A stretch of 64,000 nucleotides of DNA from Metallibacterium scheffleri (lineage in GTDB: Bacteria > Pseudomonadota > Gammaproteobacteria > Xanthomonadales > Rhodanobacteraceae): NCBI RefSeq assembly GCF_002077135.1, contig NZ_LDOS01000002.1:1513865-1577864 (forward strand), given 5' to 3'. Of the stretch, positions 53,481 through 63,700 are shown one piece after another. The translations under genes were made by a program, and so were the position numbers. The notes under the pieces were generated by a model. The model did not search any database, had not been told where the DNA came from, and saw only the letters and a list, made by a program, of their open reading frames with translations. The stretch's first letter is position 1. Each line of letters begins with the position of its first letter.

Positions 53481-54803
53481 TCATCGAGATCGGCACGCCA
53501 AGGCATGGGCTTGGGTTAACGTGAAAAGCCCCTGCTGAGCGAAGTAGCTATTGGGCCAGCGCTGATGGTCCTCGCGGGTGTGACCGTGCCCACGCCGACC
53601 CTCGTATGCACGAAGGATAGAGCGCAGACGCCGGCGGATAAACCCGTCGAGCTTGCTGAAAGTGATCCGGTGGGCATGCCTGAAGTACTGGTACCAGCCC
53701 CGCAGCATCGGGTTGATCTGGCTGATGATGCTCGCCAGCGAACGCCCCTTGGTACGCGGCGTGTGCTGTCGAATTTTGTCCAGCATCGCGTTCCAGCTCT
53801 TCGTGCGTACCCGGCGTTGACCGGCCTCGAACCGATAGCCCAGAAACTCGAACCCGCGGCCTACCTGTCGGCAGTCGCCGACGTGGGTCTTGTCCGGGTG
53901 CAAGGTCAGCTCGTGGGCGTCCACCCACGTGCCAATCTCGGCCAGCGCACGTTGCGCCTCATCCGCGGTCTGACACAGCACCACGAAGTCATCGGCATAA
54001 CGCACCATCCGATAGCCGCCTGCGGCCATCGTCTCGTCGAGCCCATGCAGGTAGATATTGGACAACAGCGGACTGATCACCGCACCCTGCGGCGTACCGC
54101 CCGTGGGGATCCAGCGTTCCAGTCCCGCCATCACTTCCTGCTTGAGCCACGATTCCAGCAAGCGCAGTACGCGGCCATCCGCGATCTGCTCGCGCACCCG
54201 CGCCATCAGACCGGCGTGCGGAATGCTGTCAAAGTAGCCGGCAAGGTCGGCATCCACCACATGGCAATACCCCGCCCGCAGCAGTGCATCCACCTCCCGC
54301 AGCGCACGCTTGGCACCGCGGCCGGGCCGAAACCCGTAGCTGTGTGCGCAAAAGAGCGACTCGAAGATCGGCTCAATCACCAGCCGTACCGCCGTTTGCA
54401 CCACGCGATCCTTCACCGTCGGTATCCCCAGTGGACGGGTTTGGCCCCGCCCTTTGGGAATCTCGACCCGCCTGATCGCTTGGGGCCGGTACGTGTCACT
54501 GCGCAGCGCCCTCGCCAGCTCGTCGAGGTAGCGCTCGGCATGGGCCGCGAACGCGTCCACACTTTGACGATCCACCCCGGCCGCTCCGCAATTGCGCACC
54601 ACCCGTCCCCACGCCGCTTGCAGCGTCGCCGGACGCATCACCTTGTCCATCAGGCTGAACCATTTTCCTCCCTTCACGCCGTTGTCCAGCGCTGCCAACA
54701 TTCGGTCCGTCCATACCGAGGCTTCCACCCAACTCCAATCGCGAGTCTGGGTATCTTCATCGTGCTTAGCCGTTACCGGCACTTGCGATGAGTTTGCGTG
54801 CAT
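53481..54803 (-). CDS. ltrA: Group II intron reverse transcriptase/maturase
   Basis: A 440-residue intron-encoded protein. The RT domain spans about 60-330 with RT blocks RRVEIPKGRGQTRPLGIPTVKDR, FRPGRGAKRAL, the catalytic YADDFVVLC and FLGYRF. It is followed by a maturase (domain X) region with GWYQYFRHAHRITFSKLDGFIRRRLR. No HNH endonuclease domain follows. Retrohoming may therefore depend on nascent-strand priming, as for other endonuclease-less introns. I chose the ATG at 54803, with GGGAGG 9 nt upstream, over the TTG at 54812. All key residues are present. Confidence 0.93.
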   Translation of the reverse strand: MHANSSQVPVTAKHDEDTQTRDWSWVEASVWTDRMLAALDNGVKGGKWFSLMDKVMRPATLQAAWGRVVRNCGAAGVDRQSVDAFAAHAERYLDELARALRSDTYRPQAIRRVEIPKGRGQTRPLGIPTVKDRVVQTAVRLVIEPIFESLFCAHSYGFRPGRGAKRALREVDALLRAGYCHVVDADLAGYFDSIPHAGLMARVREQIADGRVLRLLESWLKQEVMAGLERWIPTGGTPQGAVISPLLSNIYLHGLDETMAAGGYRMVRYADDFVVLCQTADEAQRALAEIGTWVDAHELTLHPDKTHVGDCRQVGRGFEFLGYRFEAGQRRVRTKSWNAMLDKIRQHTPRTKGRSLASIISQINPMLRGWYQYFRHAHRITFSKLDGFIRRRLRSILRAYEGRRGHGHTREDHQRWPNSYFAQQGLFTLTQAHALACRSR

Positions 54804-55239
54804 CGTTCTCAACCTCCCGAATCCACCTTCCTGCCTCCCTTCCCTCCACGCGGTTTTGCTAGCCGCGCTTCGCGGACCTCAACTCAAGATCCTGCGGTAC
54901 TACGAAGGCTCTGACTCCCGCACCCGTTCACATCGGGCGCGGGTCTCCCCGCTTACTGCATCGCACCTTCCCAATGTTCCGTCCCCAACCACACGGTGTG
55001 CCCGATCATCGCTTTGACAGCCACCTCAGCGTGATCGGTGAGTTCCAGGCTTCGCCATGAATGAGCAGGCTCGCCGCAACACCCCGCCGAAACGGGTTCG
55101 CTTTACTACGGACCATCAGTTCGCTTCCGGTTGCTCTCCACCCCGCCTCTCAGCGACGCAGTTACCTTCAACTACAGGGCCTGTGGCTTGCCCCGACGCG
55201 GATTTGCACCGCGCTGATACGATGCCCTCACGGGCGCAC

Positions 55240-55329
55240 TCATCCCCGCGCAGGCGGGGATCCAGTGACTTCGGGGAGCGTGGATTTCCGCGCCAGTCTT
55301 CACGGAGGCAGGCTCTGCGCGGAGATGAC
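55240..55329. repeat. REP/BIME-like palindromic repeat bordering the intron
   Basis: Plus strand: TCATCCCCGC-GCAG-GCGGGGATCCAG, with an 8-bp stem at 55242-55261. A second, larger hairpin (TCCGCGC at 55287-55293 with GCGCGGA at 55317-55323) ends in GATGAC. The two ends are thus inverted copies of GTCATC. This composite resembles the dispersed extragenic palindromes of Xanthomonads and other proteobacteria. The intron sits exactly at its left edge. The remaining sequence to 55495 holds no recognisable feature. Confidence 0.72.
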
Positions 55330-55495
55330 AGCCTGATCGTTTTCGATATTTGCGCTGGATGCCCGCTGTGCACCGGAGCGACGCAGTCGGATCGAGGAGC
55401 CCGGCCACGCCCACCAAACTGCCGACTAGCGGCTACCGATTCCTGAGATAGCCATGCGGATGTTCCGGTCAGCACTGGAGAAAGTCATGGCGAAA

Positions 55496-56065
55496 TCAGC
55501 CGGCCAGCGCCGAGAGCACCTGCTGACGCTGCGCCAGGCCGCTTTCCAGGCCCGACTGCGCGAGCAAGTCCGGCATCTGCATCGCCAGCGCGGCGGCATC
55601 GCCCTGCGCCAGCGCGGCATCGCTGAAACCCTTGGCGGCCAGCACCAGCTCGCCATCGACACTGACCAATTGCTCGAGCGTGTCGCGCTCGTTGCGGTGA
55701 CGCTGGTTGATGCGATCCATCTCGGGCACGCCGACGGTGCGCACGCGCAGTTCCAGCGCCTCGATCAACTGCTGGGCCCGTTGCATCTGCTGCACACTGG
55801 CCACCGCCGCGGCATCCGCGTAGGGGTGCTCGCGCGTCGGTTCCGGCAGGTGCTCGCGGCGCCATGCACGCTCCAGGTCGGCCAGATGCGCGCGCGCGGC
55901 AACCAGCATCTCGCTGATCTTGGCGCGCACCAGCAAATCGTCTGCGCGCAGCTGGTTTTCCTTGCGGTAGAAGTTGTAGCCCCAGCCGTAGAACAGGTTC
56001 GACAGAAACTGCTTGGTCGAACCCGCGCTGTCGATGGGATTGGCGACGGCCTTGAACTCGGTCAC
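55496..56065 (-). CDS. Unknown protein paired with the SPFH gene
   Basis: The 189-residue product (GTG start at 56065 with GGAG upstream) has no signal peptide or membrane helix. The N-terminal segment SAGSTKQFLSNLFYGWGYNFYRKENQLRADD is aromatic and distinctive. Residues about 40-190 are mostly Ala/Leu/Arg/Glu helices with coiled-coil character (VRAKISEMLVAARAHLADLERAW, MDRINQRHRNERDTLEQLV). I recognise no family. It lies 63 nt downstream of an SPFH protein gene on the same strand and is probably in the same operon, so a complex with the SPFH assembly is a reasonable guess. Confidence 0.62.
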   Translation of the reverse strand: MTEFKAVANPIDSAGSTKQFLSNLFYGWGYNFYRKENQLRADDLLVRAKISEMLVAARAHLADLERAWRREHLPEPTREHPYADAAAVASVQQMQRAQQLIEALELRVRTVGVPEMDRINQRHRNERDTLEQLVSVDGELVLAAKGFSDAALAQGDAAALAMQMPDLLAQSGLESGLAQRQQVLSALAG

Positions 56066-56128
56066 GGTGTGCTCTCCATGGAAGCCGCGCGCGGACCGCC
56101 GCGCATGTGGCGGTCCGCATCGTCCAAC

Positions 56129-56977
56129 TCAGGGTTTGCCGGTCAGCGGCGCGGAAGCATCGCCCGATGGGATCGGGTAGGTGCCCATGGTGGCGCCACC
56201 GATCTGGAACGGCGTGCCGCAGGCCGCATTCGGCGCCGACACCAGGCCCTTCTCGGCCATCTTCAGGGCCGTGTAGTAGCGCACCGCCTCGATCTCGCTG
56301 AGACCAAACGCGCGCAGCGAAATCAGCTCGCGCATGCGCTCGTCCTTGGGCAGCACCAGCACCTTGGCGTCGTTCAGGGTGATTCCGTACACCGCCAGAA
56401 AGGCGCTCATGTGCTCCTTCACCAGTTCCACGATCTCGTGGATGTGCTCGTTGATGTGCTCCATCGGCGTCACCTGGATCACCTGGTTGATCGCCTGTTC
56501 CACCACCGGACCGGCGTAGCTCGCCACTTCCTCGGCCTTGATGTAGTGCCCGCCGAAAGGCATGTGCGTGGTCAGCTTGAGCGCATCATCCTTGCTGTCC
56601 ACGTGGATGTAGTAATCCACGGTGTAGGTCATCTCGGCCATCTCGGCCGAGGTCGCCACGCCGGTATTGCGTACCAGCAACTTGGCGCGATTGACGTACA
56701 GAACTTCGTACTGCCAAGGTGAATTGCCGCCGAAGAAACCGGTGACGAAACCACCGAGTAGCGGCTTGTCCGGGGTCTGCACCGGATACTGCCCGGTGTC
56801 ATAGACGGCCAGCACCGCGCCGCGCGATTTCAGCACCGCGAAATGGTTGGCTTCGACCGTCAGCAGACTGCCGGAAACGATGCTTGCATCGGGATAATGA
56901 AAGCCGAGGATGTCCGGCCCCATGATGTCGGTGCCATCGTCCTTCAATGTGGAAATCACTTGCCGCGTCAGTGCCAT
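56129..56977 (-). CDS. SPFH-domain (stomatin/prohibitin-like) protein
   Basis: A 282-residue protein with a band-7/SPFH domain (about 35-240), recognised by VEANHFAVLKSRGAVLAVYDTGQYPVQTPDKPLLGG, EVLYVNRAKLLV and the C-terminal helix AFLAVYGITLNDAKVLVLPKDERMRELISLRAFGLSEIEAVRYY. There is no N-terminal membrane helix, as in the cytoplasmic YdjI-like subgroup. The C-terminal 40 residues are Gly/Pro-rich and include a short CGTPF segment. SPFH proteins form large rings or cages at membranes and scaffold proteases or stress factors. The start at 56977 follows AAGGA. Confidence 0.8.
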   Translation of the reverse strand: MALTRQVISTLKDDGTDIMGPDILGFHYPDASIVSGSLLTVEANHFAVLKSRGAVLAVYDTGQYPVQTPDKPLLGGFVTGFFGGNSPWQYEVLYVNRAKLLVRNTGVATSAEMAEMTYTVDYYIHVDSKDDALKLTTHMPFGGHYIKAEEVASYAGPVVEQAINQVIQVTPMEHINEHIHEIVELVKEHMSAFLAVYGITLNDAKVLVLPKDERMRELISLRAFGLSEIEAVRYYTALKMAEKGLVSAPNAACGTPFQIGGATMGTYPIPSGDASAPLTGKP

Positions 56978-57371
56978 GCTCGGTCCTTGGTTGCGGGCCG
57001 CGCAGTGCGCGGCGTGGGAGGCCGGCAACGGCCCCGATAGCGCCCGTCCGCTGGCGCGATGTCCGCGCCGGTCTGCGACGGGCGTGGCATGTGACCGGAT
57101 GAAACGCGCAGAGTTCAACCGTTCTCGAGACCCCGCGCACTGCGCGTTGACGCCATGGCCATCACGATCGGGATACGCACGCCACGTTGCGCAGCCGCAG
57201 CGCATGCATGACGTCCATGCAGCCGAGACCATTCATGAAAAATCAACAACCCAAGGGCTGGACTCGCAGTCCGGCCCCGGTTCATATTTCACACGATGCA
57301 ACCGGGCCAGACCATCGCCGCGTCGAGGCGCGGGTCACACCACCCGCTCTGCAAGCGGGGCGGCATCGCGA
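56978..57371. other. Gene-free gap upstream of the SPFH gene, with two hairpins
   Basis: I see no credible coding sequence in these 394 bp. They should contain the SPFH promoter and the end of the DUF6159 transcript. A hairpin close to the DUF6159 stop is CCCGCT-CTGCA-AGCGGG (57343-57359). A second, listed separately, is a better terminator candidate. Confidence 0.45.
57255..57277 (-). terminator. Terminator candidate for the DUF6159 gene
   Basis: A 10-bp stem (one G-T pair) with a CGC/GCG triloop: GGGCTGGACT-CGC-AGTCCGGCCC. On the minus strand it is followed by TTGGGTTGTTGATTTTT. It lies about 95 nt beyond the DUF6159 stop. The T-rich run is not immediate, so efficiency is uncertain. Confidence 0.45.
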
Positions 57372-58232
57372 TCAAGCCTTGACGCGAAACGCCTGCGCCA
57401 GCGTCGTGGCCTCGAAACCGTCGCCGGCGCTGCCGACGGTGGCATAGCGGTACAGCGCGGCGGAATAGATGCCCTGCAGCGCGCTCTGGATCAGTCCAAG
57501 CAGGATGAAGGCCAGCACGAACACCGCCGCCACGACCCCGTTCACTGCGAGTGAATGCGAGCCGCTCGCCAGAAACATCGCGCCGCCCAACAACGCGATG
57601 GCCACAAACAGCACGCCGAAGGCCATGCTGATCCCGGCATTGCCGATCAGGTTTTCGCCCCAGGTGCGGCGTAGCAGCTTGGCGCTTTCCTTGACCGCTT
57701 GGGCAGGTCCGAGATCAGTCGCTGCCAGGATCGGCACGACCAGAAAAGTGGCCACGGTCCAGGCAACGCCGAGCAGGCCGATGACCCAGCGGCCGATCAA
57801 TCCGGCGCGTTGCTCCAGCGCGCGCAACAGCATGCCCACCGTGGCGGCGATCAGCGCATAGCCGAGTATGGCGGGCAACCGGCTCCACGCCAGGCGCAGG
57901 CCATCGGCGAGGGTCGGGTTATCACCATCCAGACGCATCATCGCTGCTCCCACCAGGGCCGTGTTGAAAAAGAAGATCACCGTGTACTGGCACAGGTAGA
58001 ACAGGAACAGAAGCGCATATCCGGCGACGCCAAACCCGCCGCCGGATCGGGCAGTGACATCGTGCAGATGCGCCAGTCCGCCCGTGGCCAGCAATGGCAG
58101 CGCGAAACTGGCGACCACCAGCAGCGTGGCCACACCCGACAACAGCGGGAACACGAGCAACTCGCGGTCGCTCCTGAGCACCGCAGCGCTCGCCTTGACC
58201 AGTGCCCAACTGGTTGCAAATTTGCCTGCCAT
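57372..58232 (-). CDS. DUF6159-family integral membrane protein
   Basis: A 286-residue protein with six or more transmembrane helices and the family opening SWALVKASAAVLRSDRELLVFPLLSGVATLLVVASF. Later segments are PAILGYALIAATVGMLL, VPILAATDLGPAQAVKESAKLLRRTWGENLIGN and a final SALQGIYSAALYRYAT. These are characteristic of DUF6159 proteins, whose function is not known. The start at 58232 follows GGGGA; an in-frame ATG at 58271 has no obvious site. Confidence 0.8.
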   Translation of the reverse strand: MAGKFATSWALVKASAAVLRSDRELLVFPLLSGVATLLVVASFALPLLATGGLAHLHDVTARSGGGFGVAGYALLFLFYLCQYTVIFFFNTALVGAAMMRLDGDNPTLADGLRLAWSRLPAILGYALIAATVGMLLRALEQRAGLIGRWVIGLLGVAWTVATFLVVPILAATDLGPAQAVKESAKLLRRTWGENLIGNAGISMAFGVLFVAIALLGGAMFLASGSHSLAVNGVVAAVFVLAFILLGLIQSALQGIYSAALYRYATVGSAGDGFEATTLAQAFRVKA

Positions 58233-58414
58233 GATCGTGTCCCCGATGGATTCGCCCTTGCGTTTTAGCATCGCGCGATGACGCTTGCCAGAGGCATGTG
58301 CCCGGCGGCGCTTGCGCGTGTCATGGCTCCGACAGCTTTGCCAGAAAAATCATGCCAACGCGCACGGAACAAGCGCGGAGCCATCCTCATGGACGACCCC
58401 GCGTGAAACCCAGC

Positions 58415-60595
58415 CTACTTGCCGCCCGGCGCGTCCGGGTTGCTCTTGGGCGCTGCGCTCACGCCGAGGTTGTTGGCCATGAACGCGAGGATGTCGGCCG
58501 ACTGGCGGATGCGCTTGTCGGTGGGCATGTAATTGTGGCTGGTGTCGGTTTCCACGCGCAGCAAGATGGGGTTGGCGCAGGCCTGGTCGTGCTGCAGGGC
58601 GGCGGCGAACTTGTACGAATGGCTCGGCACCACGCGGTCGTCGTGGTCGGCGGTGGTGATCAGCGTCGGCGGGTAACAGCTGCCCTTGCGCACGTTTTCC
58701 ACCGGCGAGTACTTGATCAGCCACGCGAAGTCTTTTTTCACATCCGAGGTTCCGTACTCCGGCGCCCACAGCGCGCCGCCGGAGAACTTCTGGTAGCGCA
58801 GCATGTCCATCACGCCCGCGCCGGCATAGGCGGCACCGAACAGGCGCGGGTTCTCGGTGATGCTGGCGCCGACCAGTAGCCCGCCATTGGAGTAACCCTG
58901 GATACCCAGGCGCCTGACCTCGGTATAGCGGTTCTTGACCAGCCACTTGGCGGCCCAGGCGAAATCATCAAAGACATTCTGCTTGTTGCCGAGCATGCCG
59001 GCCTTGTGCCACGCCTCGCCGTATTCGCCGCCGCCGCGGATGTTGGCCACGGCGTAGATGCCGCCCAGCTCCAGCCATACCGGCAGGGTCGGAGAGAAGC
59101 TCGGCGTGATGCTGATGTTGAAGCCGCCATAGGCATACAGCAGCGTCGGGTTCATGCCATTGCGCTGCAGGCCCTTGCGGTAGGTCAGGAACATTGGCAC
59201 GCGCGTGCCATCCTTGGAGTGGTAGAACACCTGTACCGTTTCGTAGTGGCTGGGGTCGAACGGCACGTCAGGCTTGAATACCATGCGGGTTTTGCCGTCG
59301 CTCACGTCGTAGTTGAAGATCGTGGTCGGATACAGGAACGAAGTGAACGCGTAGTACACCTGCCTGCTGTCGACGTGGCTGCTGATGCCACCGACCGAGC
59401 CCAGCGTAGGCAGCGGCAGCGTGGCGAGGTGCTTGCCATCGCTGGCGTACAACTCGACCTCGCTCTTCACGTCCTTGAGCTTGTTCACCAGCACGCGGCC
59501 ATCGGCGAGGCTGGCGGACTGGATCACCGCCGCGGTCTGCGGCACCACCACGCGCCAGTCGGCCGGCGCGGGATGCGCGATGTTGAAGGCGACGATGCGC
59601 CCGCGCGGCGCACCCAGCGTCGTCCGCAGGTATACGGTGTCGCCGATCGTGCCGATCGGCTGATACACGGCATCGTTTTGGGTGAACAACGGCTTGATGG
59701 GCGCGACCAGCCTAGGCGCCGCACCGGCACCAATTTCCTTGACGAACAGCTCGTTGCGGTTGGCGGTGCCATTGACCAGGCTGATGAACAGGTATTTGCC
59801 GTCGTGGCTTACCGCGCCGCCGACGATCCACTCGGGCAAGTCCGGGCGCTTGTAGACCAGCACGTCATCGGCCTGCGGCGTGCCGAGGCGGTGGTAGTAC
59901 AGCGCCTGGTTGACGACGCGGTCGCTGATCGCCTCGCCCTGGGGCGGTGCCGGATAGCGCGAGTAGAAAAAGCCCTTGCCGTCGTGCGTCCATGCGATGC
60001 CGGAAAACTTCACCCACTGCACGTCGTCGCTGAGTGTCTTGCCGGTGGCCACGTCCATCACGTGCAGCGTCTGCCAGTCGGAGCCGCCCTGCGACAGGCC
60101 GTAGGCCAGGTAGTGGCCATCCTCGGACGGCTGCCAGTCCAACAGCGCGATGTCGCCGTTGGGCGAGAGCGTGTTCGGGTCGATCAACTCGCGCGGCTTG
60201 CCGCTGGCGCCGTCCTGCACGTAGACCGGCGACTGGTTCTGCAAACCGGTGTTGCGGCTGAAGAACAGATACTTGCCGGCCTGCACCGGAACGCTTTCTT
60301 TGGCGTAGTTCCACAACTGCGTCAGGCGCTGCTCGATCCACGGCCGCGTCGGCACCTTGGCCAGGTAGGCGTGGGTGAGCGCGTTTTCCTCGCCGACCCA
60401 CTTTTTCAGACCCGGCGCATTGAGGTTCTCCATCCACTGATACGGCGCCGGCACCTTGTCGCCAAAGTAGTTGTTGACGATGTTGTCGCGCTGCGCCACG
60501 GGGTAGCGCAGCGGCGCGGCGGCAAGCGCGGGCATGGCGATCATGACCGCAGCCAGGGCCAGTCCAAGGTGGGCAGAGATCCGTTGATGCGACAT
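58415..60595 (-). CDS. Secreted prolyl oligopeptidase family serine peptidase
   Basis: A 726-residue S9A-type peptidase with a signal peptide (about 1-25, ending ALAAA), an N-terminal helix pair (NYFGDKVPAPYQWMENLN) and a seven-bladed beta-propeller (about 95-450). The C-terminal hydrolase domain has the nucleophile in GYSNGGLLVG, Asp in ADHDDRVVPSHSYKF and His in DTSHNYMP. It cleaves short proline-containing peptides in the periplasm. The start at 60595 follows AGGAGT. The length is close to that of typical bacterial prolyl oligopeptidases. Confidence 0.93.
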   Translation of the reverse strand: MSHQRISAHLGLALAAVMIAMPALAAAPLRYPVAQRDNIVNNYFGDKVPAPYQWMENLNAPGLKKWVGEENALTHAYLAKVPTRPWIEQRLTQLWNYAKESVPVQAGKYLFFSRNTGLQNQSPVYVQDGASGKPRELIDPNTLSPNGDIALLDWQPSEDGHYLAYGLSQGGSDWQTLHVMDVATGKTLSDDVQWVKFSGIAWTHDGKGFFYSRYPAPPQGEAISDRVVNQALYYHRLGTPQADDVLVYKRPDLPEWIVGGAVSHDGKYLFISLVNGTANRNELFVKEIGAGAAPRLVAPIKPLFTQNDAVYQPIGTIGDTVYLRTTLGAPRGRIVAFNIAHPAPADWRVVVPQTAAVIQSASLADGRVLVNKLKDVKSEVELYASDGKHLATLPLPTLGSVGGISSHVDSRQVYYAFTSFLYPTTIFNYDVSDGKTRMVFKPDVPFDPSHYETVQVFYHSKDGTRVPMFLTYRKGLQRNGMNPTLLYAYGGFNISITPSFSPTLPVWLELGGIYAVANIRGGGEYGEAWHKAGMLGNKQNVFDDFAWAAKWLVKNRYTEVRRLGIQGYSNGGLLVGASITENPRLFGAAYAGAGVMDMLRYQKFSGGALWAPEYGTSDVKKDFAWLIKYSPVENVRKGSCYPPTLITTADHDDRVVPSHSYKFAAALQHDQACANPILLRVETDTSHNYMPTDKRIRQSADILAFMANNLGVSAAPKSNPDAPGGK

Positions 60596-60738
60596 GCGAC
60601 ACTCCTGAGGGTGAGAAGATCGTAAGCCGCCATTGTGCCCGTTGCTTCCGGCACGCGCATGCGCAGGCGCAGCAAGCGCCAGCGCAATACCACATGCGCA
60701 CGCCAGCCGCGATCTGGTGCCCGGCCACCAGCGCGTGC

Positions 60739-63700
60739 TCAAGACGTGGCCCGCTCTGCATGGCGCGTCGCGACGGTCGCGGCGCGGTCCGCGCCCAACG
60801 GCCGGCCGACACGCAGGCGACGACGCTCGAGCAGGCGATAGCCTACCGGGATCACCAGCATCGACAGCAGCGGCGCGGTGATCATGCCGCCGACCATCGG
60901 CGCGGCGATGCTGCGCATCACCTCCGAGCCGGCGCCGTGGCCAAACATGATCGGCATCAGGCCAGCCAGGATCACCACCGCGGTCATGGCGATCGGCCGC
61001 ACCCGCAGCACCGCGCCGGCGTCGATCGCTTCATCCAGCGCCAACTCATCGGCGCCGCCGGCCTCCACCCGTTGCCGCCACGCGTTGCGCAGATACAGCA
61101 GCATCACCACCCCCAGTTCGGAGGTCACACCCGCCAACGCGATGAAGCCGACCATGGTCGCCACCGACACCGGGTGCCCCAGCAGCCACACCAGCCAGAC
61201 GCCGCCGACCAGCGCGAACGGCAGTGTCAACATGATCAACAGGGCTTCGGGAATGCGCCGGAACACGCTCCAGATCAGCACGAAAATGATCAGCAGCGTC
61301 AGCGGCACGATGGTCTTCAGCCGCTGCACGGCGCGCTCGAGGAAAGCGTACTGGCCGGCCCACTCCAGCGTGTAGCCCGGTGGCAACACGACCTGCCGGT
61401 GGATCGCATCCTGCAAGCGCGCCACCACGCCGCCTAAATTGCTGCTCGAGTTATCGATATACACGTAGTTGGCCAGTTGTCCATCCTCGCTAGTCAGCAT
61501 CGCCGGGCCGCCGATCACGGACACCGTCGCCACCGCATCCAGCGGCAGTTGCGTGCCATCAGGCGCGACGATCAGCAGGTGGCGCAGCGCCGAGGCGCTC
61601 TGTCGCTGCACGCGCGGATAGCGCAGCACGATCGGAAAGCGCTCGCGGCCCTGCACCGTCTCGCCAATGGGATCGCCGCCCACCGCGGTGGCGATGATGG
61701 TCTGCAGGTCAGCCTGGGTCAGGCCATAGCGCGCGGCCGCATCGGGCCGGATGCGCACGTCGAGGTAGCGCCCGCCATTGCTCTGGTCGGCGGCGGCCGA
61801 GCCGACCCCGCGCACGCGCTGCGCGACGCGCACGATCGCGTTCGCGAGATGCTGCAGCACGGCGGGATCCGGACCCAGCACCTTGATGCCGATCGGGCTC
61901 TTGATGCCGGTCGACTGCATCGACACGCGGTTAGCGATCGGCGGCACGAACAGCGGTGTCAGCCCAGGAATGCCGCTGACGGCACGCTGCAGTTGCTCCT
62001 GGACCTTGGCCATGGTCATGCCCGACGGCCATTGGCTGCGCGGCTTGAAGGTGATCGTGGTCTCGAACATGTTGATCGGCGCGGGATCGGTCGCGGTGTG
62101 GGCGCGGCCGGCCTTGCCGAACACGGTCGCCACTTCGGGCACGGTCTTGAGCAGACGATCAGTCTGCTGCAGCAGTTGCGCGGCCTTGCCGTAAGACAAG
62201 CCCGGCAACGCGGTCGGCATGTACAGCAACGTGCCTTCGTTCAATGGCGGCATGAACTCGCTGCCGAGATGCAGCAGCGGCCATGTGCTGGCCGCCAGCA
62301 CCAGCGCCACACCCAGCAGTACCGCCCAGGAGCGCCGCAAGGCACCATGCAGCAGCGGCCGATAGCCGCGGATCAGTGCGCGGTTGAGCGGATTCCTGTT
62401 CTCGGGGCGGATACGGCCGCGAATCAGATAGCCCATCAGTACCGGGACCAGCGTCACCGCCAGCGCCGCCGCCGCGGCCATCGCGTAGGTCTTGGTGAAG
62501 GCCAGCGGCGAGAACAGCCGGCCTTCCTGCCCCTGCAGCGCGAATACCGGCACGAAGGACAGTGCGATCACCAGCAGGCTGACGAACAGCGCCGGCCCCA
62601 CCTCGGCGGCCGCTTCGGCGATGACCTCCCAGCGTTCGGCGCCATCGGGGTCGCGACCTTGCGCCTCACGCCAGTGCTCCAAATGTTTGTGCGCGTTCTC
62701 GATCATCACCACCGCGGCATCGACCATCGCGCCGATGGCGATGGCGATGCCGCCCAGCGACATCAGGTTGGCGCTGACGCCCTGGTAGTACATGACCAGA
62801 AAAGCCGCCAACACCCCCAGCGGCAGGGTGACCACCGCCACCAGCGAGGAGCGCAGGTGCCAGAGGAACAGTCCACACACCAACGCCACCACCAGGAATT
62901 CCTCCAGCAGTTTCTCGCGCAGGTTGTGCGCGGCCTCCAGGATCAACTGCGAGCGATCGTAAGTGGGCACGATCGCGACGCCCTTGGGCAGGCTGCGCTG
63001 CAACTGTGCGATACGTGTCTTGACCGCCTCGATCGTTTTCAGCGCGTTGGCGCCCTCGCGCTCGATGACCACGCCGCCGACGACCTCGCCCTGACCATCG
63101 AGATCGGCAATGCCGTTGCGCAGCGTCGGCCCACGGCGCACCACGGCGACCTCACCGAGCCGCACCGGCACACCGCCCGGTCCGGTCGTCAGCGGAATCC
63201 GGTCGAAGTCTTCGCGGGTATGCAGATAACCGATGCTCTGCACCATCAGATCGGCTTCGCCCTGCGAAATCACGGAGCCACCGGTGGCCCCATTGGCTAC
63301 GCGCACGGCCTGTTCCACCTGTGCCAACGTCAAGCCGTAGGCGGCCAGCTTGACCGGATCGACCACGATCTGCCAGGCGCGCCGCATGCCGCCGATGCTG
63401 GCCACCTCGGCCACGCCCGGCACGGTTTTGAGTTGATAACGCAGATACCAGTCCTGCAGCGCGCGCAACTGGCCGAGATCCATCGTGCCATCGCGGTCGA
63501 CCAGTGCGTACTCGTAGACCCAGCCCAGGCCGGTGGCGTCAGGCCCGAGTTCCGGATCGACGCCCTGCGGCAGCCGTGCACGCGCCTGGCTCAGATATTC
63601 CAGCACCCGCGATCGCGCCCAATACAGATTGGTGCCGCTGTGAAAAATCACATACACCAGCGAATAGCCGAACGAGGAATACGCGCGTACGGCCTTGACA

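Larger units (their letters stand above)
53394..55239 (-). mobile_element. Group II intron, complete, with encoded maturase-RT
   Basis: The 5' end (minus strand, 55239) reads GTGCGCCCGTGAGGGC, the GTGYG start followed by a short stem typical of bacterial group II introns. About 430 nt of structured leader precede the RT gene. The 3' part contains a domain V-like hairpin (53431-53463), a domain VI-like stem with a bulged A and a pyrimidine-rich end CCCCTAT at 53394. Joining the flanks gives GGGGATGA followed by CGAGCGAAGGGATGACGAGC, which recreates a tandem repeat of GGGATGACGAGC separated by GAA. That restoration supports both boundaries. All parts look intact, so the intron may be active. 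Confidence 0.82.

Noticed and set aside
54592-55017. A 141-codon plus-strand frame in the intron leader
   Set aside because: It lies in the structured 5' part of the group II intron, antisense to the RT start, with no protein-like features.
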